Shown in pieces: positions 1 through 8,514 of a stretch of DNA of 53,864 bases; position 1 is the first letter of the stretch; every line of letters begins with the position of its first letter. Source of the stretch: Alteribacillus iranensis (lineage in GTDB: Bacteria; Bacillota; Bacilli; Bacillales; Marinococcaceae); assembly GCF_900113025.1 (NCBI RefSeq), contig NZ_FONT01000011.1:1-53864 (forward strand), in the 5' to 3' direction. Made by a program: the position numbers and the translations under genes. The notes beneath the pieces are model-generated. The model was not told where the DNA came from and ran no database searches. It was given only the letters and a program-made list of their open reading frames with translations.

Positions 1-292
<292 letters not shown>

Positions 293-390
293 AACGCAAA
301 GGATGAGGCGCCTCGATACACGCTCTTTATGTTCGTTATCCAGTTTTGAGGGAACGACGAGTTCCTTTCTATACATAGCAGGAGGAAGGA

Positions 391-515
391 TCTTCTGCTA
401 AACGCGCAAACGTCTAATGTGGATCTTTTGCTAAGAACACAAACGTCCTGTTTGTAACGCAAAAGTCAACGCATCCTGCGTAAGCCAACGCAGAAGCCAG
501 CACATCCTGTGCAAG
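391..515 (+). repeat. Mini-hairpin repeat array in the 23S-5S spacer
   Basis: Three short hairpins share a five-base loop of GTCCT or ATCCT. They are ACAAAC-loop-GTTTGT at 439-455, ACGC-loop-GCGT at 469-481 and GCAC-loop-GTGC at 500-512. The stems differ but each pairs perfectly, so changes are compensated. A closely related array lies at 27549-27614. The last hairpin ends three bases before the 5S 5' end, so the array is transcribed with the rRNA precursor. Function unknown. Confidence 0.7.
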
Positions 516-632
<117 letters not shown>

Positions 633-639
633 AAGAGAG

Positions 640-674
640 AAAGCCGTCAGATTATGATCTGGCGGTTTTTTTGT
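640..674 (+). terminator. Rho-independent terminator of the upstream rRNA operon
   Basis: CCGTCAG and CTGGCGG pair as a 7-bp stem (one G-U) around an eight-base loop, followed by seven T. It lies eight bases past the 5S 3' end. Confidence 0.9.
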
Positions 675-705
675 AGTTCAGGAAATAATATAAGAGCTGT
701 TCATT

Positions 706-736
706 TGTGGATAACTTTCGTGAAAAGTTATCTACA
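706..736. other. Inverted pair of DnaA-box-like sites
   Basis: TGTGGATAA at 706-714 is an exact inverse of the DnaA box TTATCCACA. TTATCTACA at 728-736 is a one-mismatch box in the other orientation. Together they form an almost perfect inverted repeat extending inward (AACTTT with AAAGTT). No T run follows, so this is not an obvious terminator. DnaA binding is an inference; a simple hairpin is the alternative. Confidence 0.45.
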
Positions 737-737
737 T

Positions 738-830
738 CCAAGCTTCAGCACCCAGCTGTTCTGAGGCCCACACGACGTGAGTCAGTTCGATGTTGTCACA
801 TCCGCAGGAGGCGGTGGTGCGGTTTTAGTA
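738..830. repeat. Diverged copy of the intergenic repeat family
   Basis: It shares an AGCTTCAGC start, a CAGCTGTTCTGAGGCCCACA block and a GACGTGA segment with the copy at 27458. It includes CAC-ACGAC-GTG at 769-779, the reverse complement form of the mini-hairpin. The right half has drifted and the 3' boundary is uncertain. Confidence 0.55.
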
Positions 831-1375
831 GAAGTACCTCACCAACATAGTCGAATATCCTTAAATTTCTATTGTCTAACTCCAGCGTTTACTTGCTCGA
901 GGTTTCTTCGGCCCGTCCATGGAAAGGGAAGAGCACCTTTCCCTATGCCGGTCCACCAGAATTTGGTGCATTATTTGATATTTCTAGACCCGCCGTCTCC
1001 TGTACTGTCGACTCGTCCTGGCTCCTGCTCATACCGGTTTCCATTGAATTTCATCACCCCCTCTTACCTTTAGCCCTTTCTTCGTATCCGCATTCTAAAA
1101 GAAAGATGACACTACAACTATCTTGAAAGTTTGCCTTGAACACTCCCCGGCACCTCTCTAGCAAAAACTATTTATTTATCAATGCATAAATGGGAGTGAT
1201 AAGGAAGGGCAAATTATTCTCCTAATTGCTCGTCAAGAAACATAAGATGTAAAAAAGAAGCTTTTTTTGCACACCTTTGGTTTAAAAACATACATTTATA
1301 TGGAAGATGTATCTTCTTTTTCTTGAATAAATAATATATTTTCGGAGAAACTAAGTTTCATAGGAGGTGTTCTCT
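831..1375. other. Intergenic stretch before csfB; no gene seen
   Basis: Open frames around 777-1126 have no ribosome binding site, no familiar protein and lie over repeat-derived sequence. Another faint copy of the repeat may start near 879 (CTCCAGCG, then CTCGAGGTTTCTTC). From about 1150 the sequence becomes AT-rich, with an AAAAAAG/CTTTTTTT palindrome near 1252-1269. The csfB promoter should lie in 1290-1360. I could not assign it with confidence. Confidence 0.5.
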
Positions 1376-1573
1376 ATGCGTAAGGAGACGGAGAACTGGA
1401 GTGAAACTTGTATACTATGTGAAGAAGAGAAACAGAAAGGCATTCATATAATGCAATCGTTTCTCTGTAAAGAATGTGAGAGGCACTTAGTTCAGCTAGA
1501 CCCCGAGCATCCGAAATATAAAACGTATATTGTGAAATTAAGAAAACTAAAGGCATCAACACTCTATTCTTAA
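1376..1573 (+). CDS. csfB: Anti-sigma-G factor Gin (CsfB)
   Basis: A 65-residue zinc-finger-like protein with CILC near residue 12 and CKEC near residue 30, then HPKYKTY and the C-terminal LYS seen in Bacillus Gin. Gin binds sigma-G, and in B. subtilis also sigma-E, to stop premature late sigma activity in sporulating compartments. ATG 1376 was chosen because AGGAGGT at 1362-1368 is seven bases upstream; an in-frame GTG at 1367 overlaps that site. The position next to an rRNA operon and before yaaO matches B. subtilis, but xpaC and yaaN, normally between them, are absent. In B. subtilis it is a sigma-F gene; I cannot read that promoter clearly here. Confidence 0.88.
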   Translation: MRKETENWSETCILCEEEKQKGIHIMQSFLCKECERHLVQLDPEHPKYKTYIVKLRKLKASTLYS

Positions 1574-1635
1574 ATTGCATGGTGACGTGTAATGCGTCAT
1601 ACTGATGATGAATATCTTTGTGAAGGTAGTGTAAA

Positions 1636-3093
1636 ATGAATCAAGAACAGATGCCAATTGTGGATGCCCTGAGGAAGCATAAGAACAAACAACCCATTTC
1701 TTTTCACGTTCCAGGTCATAAAAATGGTGAGGTGATAGGGAGAGCTGGACAGGCATTCTTTTCAAAGGAAATGCTGCAAATGGATCAGACGGAGTTAACG
1801 GGGTTAGATGATTTGCACGATGCGGAAGGAATTATTGCGGAGGCTCAACAATTAGCAGCGGACTTATATGGAGCCGAGTCTACACTTTTTTTAGTCGGAG
1901 GATCCACGGCTGGTAACCATGCTATGATACTAGCATCTTTCCAACGAGAAGACACGGTGTTCGTACAACGAGATGTACATAAATCTATCATTAATGGGCT
2001 TCGACTTGCGGGGATACGCCCTGTCTTCCTCTTCCCAGAATATGATCAAAAGACATATTTATCGAAAGGACTCTCTGTCGAATCTGTAAATCTTGCTTTC
2101 GCTAAATATCCTCATGCCAAAGGAATTATTTTAACATCCCCATCCTACTACGGCTGGGTACCTCCGCTAGCGCCCATTATTCAAAAAGCTCATGAGAAAA
2201 AAATGGTCGTGCTTGTCGATGAGGCACATGGGGCTCATTTCCAATCAAACGATGCATTTCCAGCTTCGGCACTTGAGCAGGGGGCTGATGTTGTTGTACA
2301 GTCCGCCCATAAAACTCTTCCAGCTTTAACAATGGGGGCTTATTTACATATAGGAAAAGAAAGTTATATTTCTTCACAAGCAGTAAAGGAGGCTGCTGCG
2401 GTTGTGCAAACAAGCAGTCCTTCTTATCTTGTTTTATCATCGTTAGATATGGCGCGTTATTATGTACATACATTAAGAGAGTGTGAACCCAATCAGCTTA
2501 CACGTAGTTATGAATCGTTTCAAGCTGATTTGGAAAAAAACACGGGACTCTCCTTGGTGAAGGCCACAGAAAAGATAGAGCAAGATCCATTAAAGTGTAT
2601 AGTGAAAGCTCCTGAGGGATATAGTGGGTGGACATTGCAACACTACTTGGAACAGGAGTATATATATTCTGAGTTGGCTGATCAGGACCATGTCTTACTT
2701 GTCCTTCCTCTCCGCCTGGAAGGAAATTACCTAACTGTCTTTCCAAAGTTTCAGCAAGCTGTTTCTACTATGATGGCTCAAGTTCCTCCAGAAAACAGGA
2801 CACGAGTCTCGCATTTACCAACGTTTTCTGTTCAAGAAACAGAAAGAGAGTGGTTGGAAATGTTTCACGTGAAACAAAAAAATATCGAAGTAGAAAGGGC
2901 AAGTGGAAAGATTGCAGGTGTTGATATAATTCCTTACCCACCGGGCATTCCATTATTTTTTAAAGGAGAAAAAATTACAGGAGAACGATTTTCCTATCTC
3001 TTAGAATGGGTACAGCAAGGTGGTAGAATACAAGGAGGAACGGTTGATCGTAAAGGGCAGTGGTATGTCAGTATAATGGACGAGGATGAGTGA
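1636..3093 (+). CDS. yaaO: Orn/Lys/Arg decarboxylase family PLP enzyme (YaaO)
   Basis: A 485-residue fold-type I PLP decarboxylase. The N-terminal HVPGHKNG (about residues 24-31) is typical of the family. DEAHGAHF at 195-202 supplies the Asp that holds the PLP ring nitrogen, and SAHKT at 223-227 carries the Schiff-base lysine (K226). The length suits the short Gram-positive SpeA/YaaO type, which lacks the wing domain of the large inducible enzymes. The substrate (arginine, lysine or ornithine) cannot be told from sequence. The stop overlaps the region where tmk begins, so the two are probably co-transcribed. The ATG has a weak GAAGG site upstream. Confidence 0.9.
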   Translation: MNQEQMPIVDALRKHKNKQPISFHVPGHKNGEVIGRAGQAFFSKEMLQMDQTELTGLDDLHDAEGIIAEAQQLAADLYGAESTLFLVGGSTAGNHAMILASFQREDTVFVQRDVHKSIINGLRLAGIRPVFLFPEYDQKTYLSKGLSVESVNLAFAKYPHAKGIILTSPSYYGWVPPLAPIIQKAHEKKMVVLVDEAHGAHFQSNDAFPASALEQGADVVVQSAHKTLPALTMGAYLHIGKESYISSQAVKEAAAVVQTSSPSYLVLSSLDMARYYVHTLRECEPNQLTRSYESFQADLEKNTGLSLVKATEKIEQDPLKCIVKAPEGYSGWTLQHYLEQEYIYSELADQDHVLLVLPLRLEGNYLTVFPKFQQAVSTMMAQVPPENRTRVSHLPTFSVQETEREWLEMFHVKQKNIEVERASGKIAGVDIIPYPPGIPLFFKGEKITGERFSYLLEWVQQGGRIQGGTVDRKGQWYVSIMDEDE

Positions 3094-3095
3094 GA

Positions 3096-3749
3096 ATGAA
3101 TACAGGAACCAATGGAAAATTAATAACATTTGAAGGCTGTGAAGGCGCTGGAAAAACCACCGTAATAGAACGTGTGTTTGAGTGGTTGGTGTCTAAAGGA
3201 TACAAAGTAATGAAAACGCGTGAACCTGGTGGTATTGAAATTGCAGAACAAATTCGTTCCGTTATTTTAGATCCAGGTCACGTAAACATGGATAGTCGGA
3301 CAGAAGCTTTATTATATGCGGCTGCGAGAAGACAGCATCTTATTGAAAAAATAATGCCGGCTTTAGAGGAAGGGCATATTGTCCTCTGTGATCGTTTTAT
3401 CGATAGCAGTTTAGCTTACCAAGGAGCTGCACGTGGGATTGGCATGGATCAAGTGCTGGAAATTAACAAATTTGCAATAGGTCCTTATATGCCGACTGGA
3501 ACCATTTATTTAGATATTAAACCGGAGATTGGATTACAACGTATTCGTCAAAATGATAACCGAGAAATCAATCGGTTGGACCAGGAAAAAATGGAGTTTC
3601 ATGAGAAAGTATATAACGCCTATCACGAATTACTAGAACAATACCCTGAGCGTATTCATAAAATAAATGCAGAGAACACATTGGAACAAGTAATAGAAGA
3701 AACGAAACAACATGTCTCCAATATCCTACTGAAAGAGTTACGTCTTTGA
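3096..3749 (+). CDS. tmk: Thymidylate kinase
   Basis: Phosphorylates dTMP to dTDP for DNA synthesis. The P-loop EGCEGAGKTT lies near residues 13-22, the DRF motif (CDRFIDSS) follows in the middle, and REPGG near 44 fits thymidylate kinases. The protein is 217 residues, a normal length. ATG 3096 sits nine bases after GAGGA at 3082-3086. An alternative GTG at 3090, overlapping the yaaO stop as GTGA, would be only about three bases from that site. It follows yaaO directly, as in B. subtilis. Confidence 0.95.
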   Translation: MNTGTNGKLITFEGCEGAGKTTVIERVFEWLVSKGYKVMKTREPGGIEIAEQIRSVILDPGHVNMDSRTEALLYAAARRQHLIEKIMPALEEGHIVLCDRFIDSSLAYQGAARGIGMDQVLEINKFAIGPYMPTGTIYLDIKPEIGLQRIRQNDNREINRLDQEKMEFHEKVYNAYHELLEQYPERIHKINAENTLEQVIEETKQHVSNILLKELRL

Positions 3750-3760
3750 TTACTAATTTC

Positions 3761-3785
3761 ATTTTACTAGTAAATACAGTAAAAT
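3761..3785. promoter_or_regulatory. AT-rich inverted repeat upstream of darA
   Basis: ATTTTACT at 3761-3768 and AGTAAAAT at 3778-3785 form an 8-bp inverted repeat nine bases apart, with a second palindrome TTTACTAGTAAA inside. It lies about 60 bases before darA, where its promoter should be. It could be an operator or chance in AT-rich DNA. Confidence 0.3.
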
Positions 3786-3789
3786 ATAA

Positions 3790-4173
<384 letters not shown>

Positions 4174-4189
4174 AATCGAGGGATTTATT

Positions 4190-5176
4190 ATGAATTGGGA
4201 GGAAATGCGTCAGATACAGCCGACAGTAATGACGATGCTTGAAAAAAGCGTAGAAAAAAACAGACTGGCCCATGCTTATATTTTTGAGGGAAGAAGAGGA
4301 GCGGGGAAAAAACAAACTGCTCTTCTTCTCACTCAACGTTTAATGTGTACAGCACAGGATCATGAAAAGCCTTGTGGGGAATGCAGGGAGTGTAAAAGGA
4401 TTAAGCATGGCAATCACCCGGATGTGATGACCTTAGAGCCGGACGGAACTACTATCCGTAAAGCCCAAGTGGAAAGCTTACAAAAAGAATTTACATATCG
4501 AGGCATGGAGCCCGGTTTAAAAGTATATATTGTGAATGATGCGGATAAGATGACAGCAAGTGCTGCAAACAGTTTGCTCAAGTTTTTGGAAGAGCCAGAA
4601 AGCCCGACACTGGCTCTTTTACTTACTGAAAATGTTCATTTTATGCTCGACACCATTCGCTCGCGCGCACAGAAAATCACTTTTGCTCCTCCTTCACTTG
4701 AACGACGGGCAGCTATTTTTCTAGAGCAGGATATCAATCCTAACATAGCTGCTCTCTTGGCAAGATTGCCTGATGAGTGGGGAGGAGGAAACGTTTTAGA
4801 AAACGTAGAGTGGATTGTACATGCTAGAGGTCTAGTGATACAATTAACAGAAGAGGTTTATCATCGGCCTCAGCAAATGCTATTGACGTTGCAAGAAAAG
4901 TGGCTTCCCCATTTTAAAGATAGAGAAGAGCTGGACATCGGCTTGGATTTGCTGCTTTTCTGGCATCGCGACGTTCTGGCTCTAAAACATAGGGAAAATG
5001 ACTTGGCTTTTCCCGATCAGAAAGAAAAGTTAGAACAAGAGGCGCTTCATATGTCAGAGACCGTGTTAGCCCAACGGTTGCAGTGGATCCTTCAAGCGAA
5101 ACGACGGCTTCGCGCCAATGTAAATGCCCAGCTTCTGATGGAGCATTTACTGCTCCGCTTACAGGAGGGATCGTAA
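4190..5176 (+). CDS. holB: DNA polymerase III delta' subunit
   Basis: The 328-residue clamp-loader subunit that helps load the beta clamp on DNA. The N-terminal RLAHAYIFEGRRGAGKKQ contains a P-loop near residues 34-41. A zinc-binding cluster follows (CTAQ..., then CGECREC), then SLLKFLEEP, the conserved AAA+ helix. ATG 4190 was chosen over an upstream frame start at 4160 because GAGGGA at 4178-4183 is six bases away and the length then matches the family. It sits in a darA-holB-ricT-yabA run, with yabA encoding another replication factor. Confidence 0.93.
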   Translation: MNWEEMRQIQPTVMTMLEKSVEKNRLAHAYIFEGRRGAGKKQTALLLTQRLMCTAQDHEKPCGECRECKRIKHGNHPDVMTLEPDGTTIRKAQVESLQKEFTYRGMEPGLKVYIVNDADKMTASAANSLLKFLEEPESPTLALLLTENVHFMLDTIRSRAQKITFAPPSLERRAAIFLEQDINPNIAALLARLPDEWGGGNVLENVEWIVHARGLVIQLTEEVYHRPQQMLLTLQEKWLPHFKDREELDIGLDLLLFWHRDVLALKHRENDLAFPDQKEKLEQEALHMSETVLAQRLQWILQAKRRLRANVNAQLLMEHLLLRLQEGS

Positions 5177-5178
5177 CG

Positions 5179-5994
5179 TTGTACGAAGTGATTGGAGTTC
5201 GATTTAAGAAAGCGGGGAAAATTTACTATTTCTCCCCGGGAGATCTTCAGATAGAAAATGGGCAGTGGGTCGTAGTGGAAACTGCTCGAGGTATTGAGTT
5301 TGGAAAAGTTGTTCTCGATAAAAAGCAAGTGAGCGGCGATGATGTCGTTCTTCCTTTGAAGAAAGTAGTTCGGGTTGCAAACGACAATGACAAGTTAATT
5401 ATCAAGGAAAATAAGGACTTGGCTCAGAGAGCATACGACGTCTGTAATGAGAAGATTGCTGAACATCAACTAGATATGAAATTAGTCGATGTAGAATACA
5501 CCTTTGATAGAAATAAAGTTTTATTTTACTTCACGGCAGATGGTCGGATTGACTTTCGTGAACTGGTCAAAGACCTTGCATCGGTGTTTCGTACCCGAAT
5601 TGAGTTACGTCAAATTGGTGTTCGGGATGAAGCGAAAATGCTGGGCGGCATCGGACCGTGTGGAAGAGTCTTGTGCTGCTCCTCTTTTCTGGGGGATTTT
5701 GAACCTGTGTCTATCAAAATGGCGAAAGATCAGAATTTGTCTCTTAATCCAGCAAAGATTTCAGGTTTGTGCGGCCGGCTGATGTGCTGTCTTAAATACG
5801 AAAACGACCATTATGAAGAAGCAAAGAAAGAGCTTCCTGATGTGGGAGAAACAATTACAACGCCCCAAGGAAAAGGGAAAGTAGTGGGGATTAACATATT
5901 GGAACGACTCGTTCAAGTAAACGTATCAGAACCTCAGAATGTTCTGGAATACAGCCTCGAAGAATTAATGGAAGAAGGTTATATTGTAGGCTGA
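5179..5994 (+). CDS. ricT: Ric complex subunit RicT (YaaT), TTG start
   Basis: A 271-residue protein of the PSP1/YaaT family. In B. subtilis it works with RicA and RicF in an Fe-S-carrying complex that stimulates RNase Y-dependent mRNA maturation and promotes sporulation, biofilm formation and competence. The cysteine motifs GPCGRVLCCSSFL and GLCGRLMCCLKYE are clear at the centre and C-terminal half. TTG 5179 begins the conserved LYEVIGVRFKKAGKIYYF and is preceded by AGGAGGGA at 5162-5169. The longer frame from 5083 overlaps holB and adds no family sequence. The gene starts two bases after the holB stop. Confidence 0.93.
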   Translation: MYEVIGVRFKKAGKIYYFSPGDLQIENGQWVVVETARGIEFGKVVLDKKQVSGDDVVLPLKKVVRVANDNDKLIIKENKDLAQRAYDVCNEKIAEHQLDMKLVDVEYTFDRNKVLFYFTADGRIDFRELVKDLASVFRTRIELRQIGVRDEAKMLGGIGPCGRVLCCSSFLGDFEPVSIKMAKDQNLSLNPAKISGLCGRLMCCLKYENDHYEEAKKELPDVGETITTPQGKGKVVGINILERLVQVNVSEPQNVLEYSLEELMEEGYIVG

Positions 5995-6021
5995 AGCATA
6001 GGGTGATTGAGGTGGGTGTTC

Positions 6022-6369
6022 GTGGAAAAGAGGGAGATATTCTCTCAAGTTATTCATATGGAAGAACGAATAGGGACGCTGCATGATGAGCTTAGGGAAC
6101 TAAAAGAACAACTTGCTATGCTGATTGAAGAGAATCATGCACTTCAAATGGAAAATCAGCAATTACGAAAAGTGATAGATGAAAAAGACAGTTCGGTAGA
6201 ACCTTCCACTACAGACTCATCGACACGGGTTCTGCCGAACGTGGGAGAAGGGTATGACAATCTTGCCCGTTTGTACCAAGAAGGATTTCATGTGTGTAAT
6301 TTACACTATGGAAGTCTTCGATCAGATGGAGATTGCTTATTCTGCCTTTCTTTCCTTCATCAAAAGTAA
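6022..6369 (+). CDS. yabA: Replication initiation control protein YabA
   Basis: A 115-residue regulator that binds DnaA and the beta clamp to limit over-initiation. The N-terminal half is a leucine-zipper coiled coil (about residues 1-60). The C-terminal part holds the zinc-binding FHVCNLHYG and CLFC. GTG 6022 begins the family-like sequence (MEKREIFSQVIHMEERIG) and has GAGGTGGG at 6009-6016; the frame opens at 6007 but that start has no such site. It is the last gene of the darA-holB-ricT run and is closed by a strong terminator. The DnaA-box-like pair at 706-736 makes its presence of interest, but no link is shown. Confidence 0.93.
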   Translation: MEKREIFSQVIHMEERIGTLHDELRELKEQLAMLIEENHALQMENQQLRKVIDEKDSSVEPSTTDSSTRVLPNVGEGYDNLARLYQEGFHVCNLHYGSLRSDGDCLFCLSFLHQK

Positions 6370-6399
6370 AATGCTGTCCCTTGGAGGGACAGCATTTTT
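6368..6399 (+). terminator. Terminator after yabA
   Basis: A perfect stem, AATGCTGTCCCT with AGGGACAGCATT around TGG, followed by five T. It ends the darA-holB-ricT-yabA unit. Confidence 0.93.
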
Positions 6400-6436
6400 C
6401 CATGGAAGTCGAAAGTTATCATTTGATAGAGATCCG

Positions 6437-6544
6437 GCATCCATTGCAATCAGCTCAAGGTCGTTTCATCCTTTGATTGGGAAGCAAGCTCCCGACAGTT
6501 CTCCAGCATTTGTCGGCGATAGGCGGGCAACTTGCGTTTTTCCA
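6437..6544 (+). repeat. Degenerate copy of the intergenic repeat family
   Basis: It aligns by eye with 17960-18060: AATCAGCTCAAGGTCGTTTC versus ATCGGCTCGAGGTCGCTTC, then CTCCAGCATTTGTCGGCGAT versus CTCCAGCGCTTGTCGCCGAT, ending CTTGCGTTTTTC. It occupies most of the spacer between the yabA terminator and trmN6. The outer inverted ends are no longer intact. Confidence 0.6.
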
Positions 6545-6577
6545 AGATATTTCGTATCGAAACGGGGGAATTTGTCG

Positions 6578-7315
6578 ATGGATCAACTACATAGAGAGGA
6601 AAGAATCGACTACATTACTCAACAATTACACATTATTCAAAGCAAGCAAGTCTTTTCCTTTTCGATAGATGCTGTCTTGCTAGCTCGATTTACTTACGTT
6701 CCCATAACAAGAGGGAGTATTATTGATCTATGCTCAGGAAACGGTGTCATCCCGCTTGTACTATCAACAAGAAGCAGCGTACCCATTACTGGTATTGAAA
6801 TTCAGCCCACGCTCGTTGATATGGCAAATAGAAGTGTACATCTCAATCAGTTGGAACATCAGATACGTATCATTCAAGCGGACGTAAGGGAAAAATCGCT
6901 GAAAAATATGACGGGACAAGCAGACTTAGTAACGTGTAATCCGCCTTATTTCGCTACACCGGGAGAGAAAGAGTGGAATGAAAATCCGTACTTGGCAGCT
7001 GCTCGGCATGAGAGGAATGGAACGTTAGAGGAAATTGTAGAAGCTGCCTCTCATCTCGTTAAACCGAGAGGAAAGGTGGCTATGGTTTTGCGGCCGGAAC
7101 GGATGATGGAGCTGTTGGAACTCTTTCGGAGATATAGAATAGAACCAAAGCAAATGAAACTCATTTATCCTAAAGAAGGTAAGGATGCAAATATCTTGCT
7201 TCTTGAAGGGACAAAGAATGGGAAACCAAGACTAAGATGCTTGCCGCCATTGACGGTATATGACTCAAATGGAAACTATACAGAGGAGTTTCAGAAGTAT
7301 TATGACGGAAAATAA
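6578..7315 (+). CDS. trmN6: tRNA1(Val) (adenine37-N6)-methyltransferase family (YabB)
   Basis: A 245-residue SAM-dependent N6-adenine methyltransferase. DLCSGNGVIPLVL is the SAM-binding motif I and NPPYF is the catalytic NPPY motif of N6-adenine methylases. The family modifies A37 of tRNA-Val in E. coli; the Bacillus substrate is assigned by homology. ATG 6578 (MDQLHREERIDYI) has a purine-rich GGGGGAA upstream. The frame is open back to 6254, but that part lies in yabA and repeat sequence and resembles nothing. It overlaps yazA by 14 bases. Confidence 0.88.
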   Translation: MDQLHREERIDYITQQLHIIQSKQVFSFSIDAVLLARFTYVPITRGSIIDLCSGNGVIPLVLSTRSSVPITGIEIQPTLVDMANRSVHLNQLEHQIRIIQADVREKSLKNMTGQADLVTCNPPYFATPGEKEWNENPYLAAARHERNGTLEEIVEAASHLVKPRGKVAMVLRPERMMELLELFRRYRIEPKQMKLIYPKEGKDANILLLEGTKNGKPRLRCLPPLTVYDSNGNYTEEFQKYYDGK

Positions 7316-7601
7316 ACACTTTGTTTATATCATTCAATGTGGGGACGGCACGTACTATACTGGTTACACCACGAACGTTAGAAAAAGAATAGAACTGCAC
7401 GAGAGTGGACAAGGGGCAAAATATACAAGAGGACGAGGTCCTTTTCAATTGGTGTTTGAAAAAGAGTTTTCAACGAAACGAAAAGCGATGCAAGAGGAAT
7501 GGAATATTAAGCAAATGACACGCCGGCAAAAAGAAAATCTTATTTATTCTGTCGTTAAAGGAGGTTCCCATGAATCGACAACAAAGTTACCAGGTTTCTG
7601 A
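7302..7601 (+). CDS. yazA: GIY-YIG nuclease-fold protein (YazA/UPF0213)
   Basis: A 99-residue protein with a single GIY-YIG domain. VYIIQCGDGTYYTGYT gives the paired tyrosine strands, followed by a conserved Arg (VRKRIELHESG) and GAKYTRGRGP. The family is homologous to nucleases, but its cellular task is not settled. ATG 7302 gives the 99-residue length usual for YazA. It overlaps trmN6 upstream by 14 bases and rsmI downstream by 32 bases, so the three genes are probably translated from one mRNA. Confidence 0.9.
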   Translation: MTENKHFVYIIQCGDGTYYTGYTTNVRKRIELHESGQGAKYTRGRGPFQLVFEKEFSTKRKAMQEEWNIKQMTRRQKENLIYSVVKGGSHESTTKLPGF

Positions 7602-8445
7602 AAACGCGGCGCCCCTTTATTTAGTACCGACACCAATAGGTAATTTGGAAGACATTACTTTCCGGGCCCTGCGCATCATGAAAGAAGCGGATATGATATT
7701 CGCAGAGGATACAAGACAAACACGTAAACTCTGTTCTCACTTTGAGATTTCTACTCCCCTTGATAGCTACCATGAGCACAATAAAGAACAGAAAGAGCAG
7801 AAGATTATTTCACTGCTCAAGGACCAGAAAACGGTCGCCTTAGTAAGCGATGCTGGCATGCCGCTCGTTTCTGATCCGGGGAAAGAAATAGTAGAGCGAT
7901 GTATTGAAGAACATATTTCCGTCATCGCCCTGCCTGGCGCAAACGCCGCTCTTACAGCGTTAACCGCTTCCGGGCTTGGGGGAGGGGCTTTTTACTTTTA
8001 CGGTTTTTTACCGCGTAAAAAGAAGGAAAAAGAGAACATCTTATCTCAGTTAGAGCCAATACAATCGCCTATTATCTTTTATGAATCGCCTTATCGCGTC
8101 AAGGAAACCGTCCGTCATCTGTCAGAAAAATGGGGCCAGCGAAAATTTGTGCTCGCACGTGAACTGACAAAGAAATTTGAAGAAGTATTAAGGGGGACAG
8201 GAGAGGAGATGCTTTCTTACCTGCAGGAATTGGCAGAGCCTATAAAAGGAGAGTGTTGTTTAATTGTAGAGGGAAGCAATGAAACGACGACAGACCGAAC
8301 TTCCTGGTGGGAAGCATTGGACTTACTAGAACATGTTGAACACTATGTCAATCATGGGGTATCTGCGAAAGATGCGATAAAAACAGTGGCGAAAGAGCGT
8401 GGGGTTCCTAAACGTGAAGTATATGCTGCTTATCATGAGTTGTAA
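7570..8445 (+). CDS. rsmI: 16S rRNA 2'-O-ribose C1402 methyltransferase RsmI
   Basis: A 291-residue enzyme of the tetrapyrrole methylase fold that methylates C1402 in the decoding centre of 16S rRNA. PTPIGNLEDITFRALR near the N-terminus, EDTRQTRKL near 45, VSDAGMPLVSDPG near 97, and ALPGANAALTALTASG are all family signatures. A strong AAAGGAGG sits just before ATG 7570, inside the end of yazA. It forms a run with trmN6 and yazA, all concerned with RNA or nucleic acid processing, and ends convergent with abrB. Confidence 0.95.
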   Translation: MNRQQSYQVSENAAPLYLVPTPIGNLEDITFRALRIMKEADMIFAEDTRQTRKLCSHFEISTPLDSYHEHNKEQKEQKIISLLKDQKTVALVSDAGMPLVSDPGKEIVERCIEEHISVIALPGANAALTALTASGLGGGAFYFYGFLPRKKKEKENILSQLEPIQSPIIFYESPYRVKETVRHLSEKWGQRKFVLARELTKKFEEVLRGTGEEMLSYLQELAEPIKGECCLIVEGSNETTTDRTSWWEALDLLEHVEHYVNHGVSAKDAIKTVAKERGVPKREVYAAYHEL

Positions 8446-8462
8446 TCGGCTATCTGCCTCCA

Positions 8463-8506
8463 TATAAAAAGACGACTTCTTTACACTAAAAGAAAATCGT
8501 CTCTTA
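8463..8506 (-). terminator. Terminator between convergent rsmI and abrB
   Basis: AGACGA-C-TTCTTT pairs with AAAGAA-AA-TCGTCT around a short loop. On the minus strand the stem is followed by a T run (AAAAA at 8466-8470 on the + strand), so it best fits the end of abrB. It may also stop transcripts from rsmI. Confidence 0.7.
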
Positions 8507-8514
8507 CCTGTCAT

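Noticed and set aside
391-515. CRISPR-like array in the 23S-5S spacer
   Set aside because: The hairpin units are short, unequal and their stems differ; there are no uniform repeats, spacers or cas genes.
777-1126. Open frames of 84 and 98 codons after the 5S terminator
   Set aside because: No ribosome binding site, no recognisable protein and overlap with repeat-derived sequence.
5083-5178. ATG 5083 as the ricT start
   Set aside because: The extension overlaps holB, has no binding site and is unlike RicT; TTG 5179 fits both site and homology.
6254-6577. Longer trmN6 frame beginning inside yabA
   Set aside because: It crosses a perfect terminator hairpin and a repeat; ATG 6578 matches the family start.
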